From Pilaira anomala (Eukaryota; Mucoromycota; Mucoromycetes; Mucorales; Mucoraceae), in the NCBI GenBank assembly GCA_025716855.1, contig JAIXMQ010000168.1, positions 1 through 18,875 on the forward strand: 18,875 nt of DNA, given 5' to 3'. Position numbers and translations under genes: made by a program. Below, piece by piece: positions 8,222 through 17,763 of the stretch (the first letter of the stretch is position 1; the number at the start of each line of letters is the position of its first letter). The notes under the pieces were generated by a model. The model saw only the letters and a list, made by a program, of their open reading frames with translations. It did not search any database and was not told the origin of the DNA.

Positions 8222-9146
8222 GTACTGGTCAATGCAAGTAACTTAGTATGAAGTTCGTCTCTGCTGGTGTTTGCCCTAATCGTAGTTGAGTGTAATTTTC
8301 TCTGCTTCTTGTCTATTCGTATAAAAATAATTTTAGACGCGCCACACATGTTTTACTATCTTACTTGCCTGTTGTTGCACTACTCATTCCTGGAAAGAAA
8401 AGTTCACGAAATTCTTCCCCTGTCTTACGAGGAAAGAATTTTTTTTTCAAATTTGATTGCATTTTGCCCACAAACAAGAGTAGAAACCTTCCCTCTTTTA
8501 GTGTTTACATAAGAAGAACGAGAAACAATCAGTAATGACTCGCAGCCATAGTTGTACTTCAAGACTTCCATACTATTTGTAAGTCTGTCTATAGATTTCT
8601 TTCATTTTTTCATGGAAAGTCATTGGGGAGTCCCGAGGGCGCGAATCTGCAATGGCCCGCTCCTTAAGTTCTTCTTTTTCAACAGAAGATAACAAGTCGT
8701 ACGCATTTTTGTCTTCTTCGTTAACTTTGAAACGATCTTTAGGAGTAAGGTCAGCATTGGTATCTTCGGCGGTAGGATTACCATCAATGATTTCACTACT
8801 AATAGATTCACCAATAACAGGATTTTCATTTGTTAGATCACTATTTTCTGAATCGGCTTGTCCTATAATAAATCTATTCGGCTTAATAATTCTTATTTAT
8901 TATTTTCTGCTATATATTAATACACTCACTGATAGTTTGTTTTCTCCTTTAAATTGCACGTTCTTTTTCGAAGAAGTTAAAAGTATTTGGCTGTCTGGGC
9001 TTTACTTCAGGTTCAAATACTTCTACTGGAACGAGTAATCTGAAAATTTGCAATTCAGACAATTTACCAGACAGCGAATGCAAATAAGCAACAGTTTCCT
9101 GTAACTTTGATCTTTCTGCCTTAAATTCTATATCAAAATCGTTCAT
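8222..9146 (-). pseudogene. Decayed minus-strand spliced gene, possible FAR1/MULE-like N-terminus
   Basis: Exon 1 runs from ATG at 9146 to 8930, then a 67-nt intron (GTGAGT to TTATAG, 8929-8863), then exon 2 from 8862. The splice joins the same frame (phase 1), but a TAA at 8951-8949 stops it six codons before the junction. A weak GTGCAA donor at about 8959 would skip that stop in frame. Exon 2 reads acidic, then KEELKERAIADSRPRDSPM and EKMKEIYRQTYK, to a TAG at 8575-8573. Two bases later another frame starts (ATG 8571) with YNYGCESLLIVSRSSYV and a CGQ motif. It breaks again at a 9-A run (8439-8447), and further pieces end near SATTG. Two 52-nt intron-like intervals follow (8364-8313, 8221-8170). 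The C-containing block recalls FAR1-type DNA-binding regions of MULE transposons, but the assignment is tentative. Confidence 0.4.
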
Positions 9147-9307
9147 TGTAAATATATTTATAAAAGATTCAGAAAAGAAAAAATATATTGGTTGTTATTA
9201 CATATTTATTTTTAAAAAAAAAGAAATCAACCATTGGTTGATTTTCCATGGTCATAAGGACTAGCCAATGACATCGCTCTTGCCTAAAATACATGAAGTT
9301 CAGGATA

Positions 9308-9407
9308 TACTGGATAAACTGGATAATTATAAAGACCCCTCTTTTAGACCCCAATTTTCCCCCGCTTTTAAGACCCCTTTTTGAGATAAAAATATTGTTA
9401 TCCAGTG
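9308..9407. repeat. Small inverted-repeat element, possible MITE remnant
   Basis: ACTGGATAA occurs twice in direct order (9309-9317, 9318-9326) and once inverted, as TTATCCAGT (9398-9406). Between them lie three AGACCCC words and a CCCCC block. The interval is about 100 bp. No target duplication is clear. Confidence 0.35.
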
Positions 9408-10636
9408 TGACTAGGTGGTTAAATTATTTCTTTAATTTATTTTTTTGTTACTTCCTTTTTTCTGCTTTCTTTTAAATTTACTTGATCAAGATCAAATCGT
9501 GTTTACTTTGGTTTATACCGTTACTTCTTTTTATTACTTTACATCTATAATCAATACATCTTCCGCTCTAATATTATTATCCTTGATGAGATCAAGCTAT
9601 TAGAAATAGATTGAAATATAAAAAATAAAAAGTGAAAGGTACAAAAAGTAATCAGACGCAAAATAAGATAATTTATTGTTTATAAAAAATGTGTGTGTTT
9701 ATATATGTTTTGAAAACTGAGTCGTAATTGTTCATCTTACAGGATGATACCATAATACATCTTTAAAGTAATCTTGCACAACAATGCTAAATACCAGATC
9801 TACAAATTATTATGCCATTTCTAGATCGGTTCTCATTGGCTGATATATTTGACAACATAATTATACATTAGTCAGACGGATATTAAAATGTGATCTTCAT
9901 AGCTTATGTAATTAATACATGTATTATGTGTCGATCACATCAATCCTTATCATTGAAAATCAGATATAGAATTAATTTGAAAATAGGAAAAACTATTTAA
10001 GAAAATTACTATATCGAAATAAATAAAACTTTAATCTTTTTACTATCTTAATTTTAAGTCATTGTCACTTTTGATTTATAATTTTTATTTTGTTAAACTA
10101 CTTTTGCAGATTTCGAAAGCTTACTAGTGCAATCTTCTATCTCTGTGTCTATATATTTTTATAACTTTGGTCTTTACAGTCTCCCTTTGTTATATTTTAT
10201 ATACTTGTTTATTTTTCTCGTATCCGTTACAAGGTAAACATAAAGACACTCAGACATCTCTCATAAAAATTTAGCCTAAAGAAAATATAAAATTGACAAA
10301 TGGGCATTTCACGTGATAATCACGTGATTTTAGGGAATCAAACCTGCGATTTTAGACTTTGACATGCTTTAACAATCTTTTTATCAAAGTTATCGTAATA
10401 ATATTAAGTTTTATATTTAAATAGCAATAAAGCCTGACAGATATACTTATAACACATGCATATGTTTTGATTTTAATTCCATTTTTGCAATTTTTAAAGT
10501 TATATGTGTTAAAAACTTACGCTTTCCTTTTATTTGATAGTGGTAAACATAATTAAATAACACCAATATAATAGAGATAGATTTGTATCAATTTAATTTG
10601 CTCAATAAGGCTTATATTTCATTAAATGAATAATAT
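9408..10636. other. AT-rich stretch without a gene
   Basis: No coding frame is supported over about 1.2 kb. It contains an inverted CCAAT-type motif at 9834-9844 and two E-box palindromes at 10309-10327. Confidence 0.55.
10309..10327. promoter_or_regulatory. Paired E-box palindromes TCACGTGA
   Basis: Two perfect TCACGTGA palindromes at 10309-10316 and 10320-10327 start 11 bp apart, about one helical turn. CACGTG cores are bound by bHLH factors; the ATCACGTG context is that of Cbf1-type sites. No gene lies close by, so the role is unknown. Confidence 0.35.
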
Positions 10637-10689
10637 CGAACAATTTTGGTGACAAAACAAACAAGTTAGTTTTTACTTAGTTTTTACTT

Positions 10690-10732
<43 letters not shown>

Positions 10733-10917
10733 GGTTTTTTTACTTTCTATTCATTTACAAGTGTTAAAACTAGTCTAATAAGTTTGTCCAGGTAGAGTTA
10801 AACCTTTTGGAAGAGTATTAGGCATTTTAAAAAAATTAAAAAAAACTTGTTTGTTTTACGAACAAACTTGGTTACAATTTCAACAATAGTTGTTTGTTTT
10901 GTTACCAAAATTGTTTG
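10637..10917. repeat. Inverted-repeat cluster around a 37-T tract
   Basis: The block at 10637-10664 pairs with the reverse complement of 10890-10917, with about two mismatches in 28 bp. A third block at 10845-10858, AACTTGTTTGTTTT, is also complementary to the left arm. A T37 tract lies at 10692-10728, preceded by two copies of GTTTTTACTTA. CAAACAA or TTGTTTG words recur about six times. The cluster sits just upstream of the transposase relic and could be a MITE or a transposon end. No target duplication was identified. Confidence 0.5.
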
Positions 10918-10965
10918 CAACAAACAATTAATCCGCCATAGTGTGTCCATGATCCTTTCAAGAAC

Positions 10966-13397
10966 ATGTTGGAATTTGTGGTAATTGCTTTTTTTGATGC
11001 CTGTTCTATCAATCTTTCAGAACAACAAACAAAATTGATCTTGTTTGTCATGAAAATTGTTTTGGAACTTAAAGGGTTGTATCCTAATCTGGAATTCCCT
11101 GCTACTGATTTTGTCTTGAACTACACTGATTGCGTCAAGTCCCGTATTCCCAAGTTCAACACTACGAAGTGCACGGCTGAAAACAAGAAGGGTGAAAAGC
11201 ATGACTTCTATGCAAACATGTTTTCAACCTATTATGAATTTCTTTTGGCTGATCCTGTCAAGGGTAAACAGATTCACTCAATCCCGGATGACACTCCTGA
11301 TTACATTACTTGTTTTCAACAAGGTGAAAAATGGAAAACCCACAAAATGTTCCAAAACCCTATGTTAAGTACTCCTGGTCCTAAAAGCATTGATGTTTGG
11401 GTTGGCGACATTATTGAAGCTGGTAAAAACCTTGGTGAAACAGGAAAGTTTCTAGTAAACAGATTTTACAAGGAAAATGAACAAGTCAAATTTAGTGGAT
11501 ACCTCGTTTGTGATCTTGAAGACCCTGCTGCCATTAGAGGAACTGATGCAAACTTTCTGATTTCTGACAAGTTAGAAAATACATTAGTAGAAAACGTTGT
11601 TTCTGTTGTCAAAAAAGATTTGTATCATTACACCTCTTCTACTGGTTTACCTCTTTTTTCTGTTGATGATAATCATGGCTCGTACTACTACAGTAACACC
11701 AAGAGCGTTGTTCAAGAACGCTTTTTCAACAATAAGCACTATGCAGAAACTTTGAAGCGTGTACGTTCAGATGGTTCTTTTATGAAAGTGATAATTGCAC
11801 CTATAACGATCTTTACCGATGACACCTCTGGTAACCTTTCTAAGCAGTACAATGTATTTGACAGCTATGTGATGACTACTGCTGCTATGTCATTTGATGC
11901 AAGAGGATCAAAGATCAACACGTTTTTTATTTGTTCGGCAAACAAGTCTCTTTCTGCAGTTGATATGCTACCACCATTAGTTGAAGATCTTTCGCGTTTG
12001 GAAAAGGGTATAGAAATGTACTCTGAAGAACATGGTGATTATATTCTTGTTGTTGCACCATTGTTGATGATTCAGGCTGACAACCACCGTCAATCAGAAT
12101 TGGTTATACACAAGGGTAGCGGTGCTTGTTGTTGTTGTAAAAAGTGTTTCTTTTCTACAATTAAGAACCCAAATCCTAAGCTTGCAAAGAATGCATCTAA
12201 GATAACTCGTAAAAATTCAAAAACAGAGTTATTAAACCTTTGGAAAAAATAGTTCATGTTGATGAAGAAACTATTTGAAAGAGAGAGAAGAAACATCTTT
12301 TGGCTTTTGTGAATGAAGGTGCAGATTCTGATCTTGGTAACAGGCTCAGTTTTGTCAAGAATGGAAGTGAAGCATTGATGACTTTGGAAGCATTTGAAGG
12401 GCCAGCAGATACCCCAACCGAAATATTGCATACCGTACTTTTGGGTGTCGTTAAGTTTCTGTGTACGTCTTTGTGGAAAAAGGTGCTTACTAGTCAAGCC
12501 AATAAGGATAAGTTACAATCTGCTTTGTCCAAACATCGCAGTTGCCAAGCGTACTCGAGGTCATTCAGACTTCAAATGAAACATAATGGCACTTTTGTTG
12601 GTAGAGATTACAAGCAACTGGTACAAATCTTTCCTGTTGTCTTAAGAGATACATTTGATTTCGAAAACAACAATCTTCTTCGTTTGACAGCCAAATGTTT
12701 TGAAATTCTTGGGTTGTTATGTTCTCTTTTGTATATGCGTAGTATTAGAGGTGAGAGGGATGTATATCTTTTGACTATTGAACAACTAGTCGATCAATTT
12801 ACAGAAGCTTGCTTGGAACTTGATACCCATTCGATCACGCTTGGTATTGACCATCCCTTCATATCAATCCAGCCTAAAACGCATTTCTTGCACCATATTG
12901 TCGATGACATTATTCGTTTTGGTCCTGCCGTACACTTTGAAACTGAACATGGTGAACAGTACAATAAGTTCATCCGGGAAGCAATTTTGCGTACCAACAG
13001 GCACTTCTCGGCTAGAGACATTACCTTTCGCTTTGCTCGTCAGTTTGTGATTCGACATTTGATCAACGATGGATCTTTTTTGGTAAACAATGTGAATAAT
13101 AATGGCACTGATGTATTATGTAGGTCTGAGGTCGGTCATAATGTAATGGACTTCTTAAACGTGAAGTTTCCTAACTTTAAAGAAGGCGTCCTTCAAACTC
13201 GTGAGAATTCAGACAACAACGATTACATTGACCATTCTTTGTCAGTTTTGAAAATAGGTACAGCAGGCTTCTTTCGAACTTCATCGGTACAAGGGTGGTT
13301 GTCTGTTGCAATAGCAAGAATATCTCGCGAGGAAAAGATTGGGGCAGTAAAGGCTAAGTATCTTCAATGTTATGAAATTGCTACATTTGATACATAG
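10966..13397 (+). pseudogene. Split fungal DDE-type transposase, Cys-cluster/ILHTVLLG class
   Basis: There are two adjoining frames. The first (10966-12252, 428 residues) begins LEFVVIAFFDACSIN and has TIFTDDTSGNLSKQYNVFDS (D285/D286), then ADNHRQSEL (D372) directly before a CCCCKKC cluster (388-394). The second (TTG-opened, 12300-13397) has ADTPTEILHTVLLGVVKFL, then KTHFLHHI, then ETEHGEQYNKFIREAILRTN with candidate acidic residues E214-E219. That order suits a large fungal transposase family distantly like CACTA/Plavaka proteins. The exact name is not certain. The joint lacks continuity: one indel in the A-run at 12244-12249 is needed and a TGA remains at 12276-12278. An intron there is possible but has no good splice sites. 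A TAG in frame at 10936-10938 suggests the N-terminus is lost, and the C-terminus may also be short. Confidence 0.65.
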
Positions 13398-14436
13398 TAG
13401 GTATTATCAAAAAATTGGAAGTGGGTCACAGCCCGGGAGACAGGATTTTTGGTCCGGTCACCGGATTTTTGTGAATAATTGAAAATACCCATTTTTTAAA
13501 ACCCCCCCCCCCCCAAAAAAAAAAGGATTGTTTGGATCATCAAATAAGCAAAAACAGCATTGTTACTTAAATAAATACCAAATATAATATTGTGTTATTT
13601 TGAAAATATAACGACACTGAAAAAAATAGCGTACCCTTAATAAAATATTACCGTTTGTTGCATCTATTTTCAATCAGTCTTTATAAAGAAATATATATCC
13701 TTTACTCGTTCTAACATACGAGAAGCATACTATCATATTTGGATCTACTATCCAATCATGATTGATTTATACACTATGGCCAGAGACACAGTAACTGATA
13801 CTGCTGCTAGACATTTATTCTCGAAGCACAGATATTTAATTTCCCATCGCAGAAATTTAATTACTGAATCATTTTTCAACCCACGCTTTATGCATTTATT
13901 AAATAAACAGGTGATACTGATACGCTAGAGGTACCAGTTTCTATTATATCTTATAAAAACCTTAAAAGATGAGGTTCTTTTTTTCATTTATTCACATTCA
14001 GAACAAGGTAAAGTGCATGCGTTTTATAATAGACCAATTTAGCTCCGATTTGTGAAACTTTTTTTTAGACGTGTTATATGGATGGGGTTCGTGATTTTAA
14101 GAGAGCTGAATACGACAAGATGTTATTATTAATATATATAAGAGCCCTACGTAGAGTTTTTTTACATTTAGTTTGTATTTTTTTTTTTACGTGATTATGG
14201 TTAACATTTTAAGCTTGGGAACCAAAAAATGTCCTCCAACAAATTTCCTTATTTGTTCATATTATAAAAAATCAGCCAATCAGAAGTGAGTATTTATGTA
14301 GCCTGGTGTGACAAAGAGTCATTGTTTGCATTTCATATGGTCATCCACACGTACACACAACATATAAAAGATTTTCTTGAAACTTCTCCTTTTTTCCTCA
14401 TCACTTTTCCTTTTTTTTTTTTTTTTTTTTTTACAT
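13398..14436. other. Intergenic stretch without a gene
   Basis: AT-rich DNA with a small perfect palindrome (TCCGGT, C, ACCGGA at 13453-13465), a C13 tract followed by A10 (13502-13524), a CCAAT-type motif ATCAGCCAATCA (14271-14282) and a long T-run (14411-14432) just before the next gene. No coding frame is supported. Confidence 0.55.
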
Positions 14437-16740
14437 ATGGGGTTCAAGGGAGGGGGTAAAAAAGCTAAGATGAAGGCTTTAGTTGAGGCCCGTTGGCAAA
14501 AAAAAAGAATAGAACAAAGTTTAGAAGTTACTTCCTCCCTTGAAGAAAAAAATTCAATCTAAGATGTATGTCCTGATGATGATACCTTAGAAGTTGAAAA
14601 TCATGAATTACATCAACAAGAAGTAATTGAAAATCAAGAAAGAATATTTAAGGCCTTTAAAACTGCTCTAAAATGGAGACGTGACAAAATAGATTCAAAT
14701 AAATTTAAATATATTCATAAAATTAACTATACACCAAGACATTTAAGAAGATTAAAAGCTTCCAACAAGGCAATTTCTAAAGGCTCTGCTAAGCTGTTTA
14801 ATTACTTCCCAAGATCAAATAATTCAATTTTAACTTCTATTTCTGCCTCTACTTCTGCTTCTGCCTCTGCCTCTGATTATTTTGAAACCATTGAAAATTA
14901 TACAAATGCTTATGAAAAACTATCTAATCAACTGGCTCCTGTTATAAATGCTCTATCAAATCAATTTTTAGAAGGTCCTCATCAACGCGCTAAATATCAA
15001 TCGGTACATCTTTATATTGAACATAGACTTAATGGAATGAAAAAAAAAGAAGCATATTCCAAAGCAGCAAAATCTATCTGGTATACCAAAGCTACTACGT
15101 ATCGCTGTAAAATGGTTAGAAAATATGTTAAAGAATACTTAATACATGGTAAAATTAGTCTAGGTGCGCAAGGAAAACACAGCAAACGTGTTTCAGTCCT
15201 TGATGATAATGACATTAAAAAAAAATTATTGAATACTTCCGGTCTTGTCCTCGTGCTGAAAGGAGTATTCCTAGTCTTCAAAATTATCTTCGACAAGAAA
15301 TTCTTCCTACTTCCATTAATAACAATAGTTTAAACATTCAAGTTGACAACGAAGGTGCAATAATTAATCCTCTCTCTGCTTCCGCTATTAGAAAAAGACT
15401 AATCCAATGGGGCTTTTCATTTAAAAAACTTGGTAAATATTATTTTTTTTTTTCAGAAAATAAAGACTAACAACTTGTATATTTGTGATTTAGGTAAAGT
15501 TATATATTTTGATGGTCATGAACGCAAAGATGTCGTTGATTATCGCTTACTTTGGTCAAAAAGAATGGTTACTTACTTGAATCGATCTGAAACGTATGAT
15601 GTTGATGATGTTAGTATTGTTATGAAACCTTTACAAACGCCTACCCCTGACTGCAAACAAATTGTTTTTGTTACGCAAGATGAAAGTACGTTTCAAGCCA
15701 ACGATTATCAGAAACACGCATGGATTCATACAAAAGAAAACTTCTGCCTTCCAAAGTCTCCTGGTAGATCGATTATGGTCTCTGAGCTCCAATGTCCATG
15801 CCATGGAACAATGCGTGTTACTATCAACAACAAGGACTTGATCTCTAGAGTTCTTTTTTACCCAGGTAAAGGTTACGATGGCTATTGGACAAGCCAACAT
15901 ATGGTCAATCAGTTAGATGATGTTCTTCTTTTATTTAATCATCTACACGAAAATAAGCAAGCCGTCTTTCTCTTTGATCAATCGAGTAACCACAAAGCCT
16001 TTTCTGATAATGCTCTTGTTGCTAGCCGGTTTACCCATAAACCTCATGAAATTGAAAAAAATGAAGCTATTGTACACAAAGGATTTTATTACAAGACATT
16101 TGACATAAACCGTGAACATAGAATTACTCAAAATCTTTATGAAACCAAGACATATGATTTTTGTGAAGCCGAAAGAATTCAAAATTCACATATGAAAACG
16201 TCTGATAAAATCAATGCTTATACCAAACTTGTTGAAAATCCATTCCCTGGAGGTATTAAAAAAACTTATTTTAAAGGTATTAGATCCATCCTTCGTGATA
16301 GAGGTATCTATAACGGCCAGAATAGATTTTGTGATAATGTTGCCAATGCGGATCATGATTGTTGTGGTGTTCATCTACTCGGTTTTCAACAAGACTTTTT
16401 AGAACAAAGATCAATTTTGCAAGAAAAAATTGAAAATGCTGGCCATCTATTTGAGCTTTATCCTCGTTTTCATTGTGAATGTAACTGGGGTGCTGCCAAA
16501 AAAATTGCTCGTCAAAACTGTCCATATAATTTCAAGTCTCTTCAAAAAAATCTAAATCCCTTCTTAGATAGCGTTTGCGACCCAAAAGAAGAACCTCTTT
16601 TAATTCGACGTTTTTTTAACAAAAGTTTCAGATATATTGAAGCTTACAGCCAAGAAAAAGATACAGAAACTGCTTTTGAAATCGTTAAGCAATTCTCTAA
16701 AACTCAAAAATCTCATAGAAAACTTCGTCTTGGTCAATAA
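14437..16740 (+). pseudogene. Tc1/mariner-like DDE transposase, inactivated
   Basis: The likely start is ATG 14437 (GFKGGGKKAKMKAL). The frame meets a TAA at 14560-14562, continues open to the 9-A run at 15217-15225, where a one-base slip is needed, and then runs to 15432. A 61-nt intron (15433-15493, GTAAAT to TTTAG, with a CTAAC branch-like word) joins KKL to GKVIYFDGHERKDVVDYR. The N-terminal half contains a Ser/Ala run at about 14839-14877 and a helical DNA-binding-like stretch (EHRLNGMKKKEAYSKAAK). Catalytic motifs are VTQDESTFQAND (D at 15679) and VFLFDQSSNH (D at 15976). The third motif reads FHCECN directly followed by WGAAKK, whereas the family normally has about five residues between, including the catalytic Glu. 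The late CCG and FQQDF motifs are present. Confidence 0.75.
15433..15493 (+). other. Intron in the Tc1/mariner-like relic
   Basis: The 61-nt interval begins GTAAAT, contains GACTAAC near the 3' end and ends GATTTAG. Removing it (phase 1) joins the upstream frame to the VIYFDGHER motif, so the copy arose from an intron-bearing parent. Confidence 0.75.
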
Positions 16741-16804
16741 TATGTATTTTTTATAAATAAACTACTTCTCATTTCATCATTACTTTTTTTTTTAACATTT
16801 ACTA
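16741..16804. other. Short spacer between transposase relic and MITE
   Basis: AT-rich spacer with an ATAAATAAA word shortly after the stop codon, a plausible polyadenylation signal. It ends in the TA at 16803-16804 that flanks the MITE-like element. Confidence 0.4.
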
Positions 16805-16977
16805 CCGTACCCGCTCTGTTTAAGGCTGAAAAAAATTTCAAACTTTTGTGGTCTTAAATCGTATCATAGCCTTATTTCTGACTTGAGGAAGTTAAATATG
16901 GCCAAATTTTGCAGAAAATTGCGACCTTAAATCGGAAACGGCCTTAAATCGAACGGCCTTAAATAGAGCGGGTACTG
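16805..16977. mobile_element. MITE-like element, 173 bp, TA-flanked
   Basis: The left end CCGTACCCGCTCTGTTTAAG (16805-16824) matches the inverse of the right end, CAGTACCCGCTCTATTTAAG, with two mismatches. TA lies on both sides (16803-16804, 16978-16979), the duplication of Tc1/mariner elements. Near the right end the word CCTTAAATCG or a variant is repeated three times, and once diverged on the left. There is no coding frame. The termini do not obviously match the neighbouring transposase relic. Confidence 0.8.
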
Positions 16978-16979
16978 TA

Positions 16980-17763
16980 CATTGAATGCACTTCTTGAAA
17001 TCGCAATGAGCTCTACAAGCTTTAAAATCTGAGTTTTAATCTTTTCAAAAAATGTCCGTTTTTAAAAATTGGTCTATTATAAAACGCATGCACTTTAAAA
17101 AAAAAAAAAAAAACCCCCAGTTTCTGAAACTAAACGTTTTACAGCTACATTTATACAAGCTTTTTATATTTAAGCCTATATGTTTTAATATTAAACAGTT
17201 ACAGTCTCTTTATCTAGTTTTATTTCAGAAACATATTGATTTGATGCCAAAAAAAAAAATATTTTTTTTCTCATTGATTTACTTACGTCACGTGCTCCCC
17301 AGCAAATTATTTAACCCTTGAAAATCAAGAGCCACGCTTTTCAAGGCTTTTTGTTTATACACAATTCCGAACGTATTGAGATGGGTTAGACGAATCTGGT
17401 ACTTTCTTTTTTTTTTGCCAATCTAGACTGACATGTTTTTAACTATTGGCTTTATTTACTAGAACAGACCGTGGAATAAGCTCATTTACTTTAGAATGCT
17501 TTTTCTTCCATGTTCGATTTCTTATATAATAGGCCAAACTCAAGGCATGCCTACAGTTTAAACAAGTAATGTGCTTATAATAATATGGTACATAAAGTAA
17601 CTACTAAATTCATATCTCATATTTTTTTTTTATAAGCTAACCATAAAAAAGTAGTTTTTTTATTTAAGAGAAAAAAAGAAGTCTATATATTTGGTTTTGT
17701 GGAATTAAGAATTTATAAAAAAAGACACATAATCTGTCGATGCTAGAACGCAAAAAAAGAAAG
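16980..17763. other. AT-rich stretch without a gene
   Basis: No supported coding frame. It contains an A17 tract followed by C5 (about 17096-17117), a CACGTG at about 17289-17294 and a hairpin with 9-bp arms (CCTTGAAAA 17316-17324, TTTTCAAGG 17338-17346). A plus-strand open frame at 17052-17321 is homopolymer-driven. Confidence 0.5.

Noticed and set aside
8267..8512. 81-codon plus-strand open frame
   Set aside because: Overlaps the minus-strand decayed gene and intron-like intervals, and shows no recognisable motif.
10335..10362. tRNA/SINE B-box-like word (reverse GGTTTGATTCC)
   Set aside because: No matching A-box, acceptor stem or T-stem pairing was found around it.
12090..12497. 135-codon minus-strand open frame
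   Set aside because: Antisense shadow of the transposase relic; its Gln run is the reverse of the Cys-cluster codons.
3478..14880. Similar Ser/Ala and Ala/Glu dipeptide runs in two different transposon genes (3478-3500 and 14839-14877)
   Set aside because: Both arise from the same simple TCTGCC/TCTGCT hexamer repeat; most likely independent slippage, not shared ancestry.
15943..16525. Several antisense open frames over the Tc1/mariner-like relic
   Set aside because: Shadows of the plus-strand gene, which carries the recognisable motifs.
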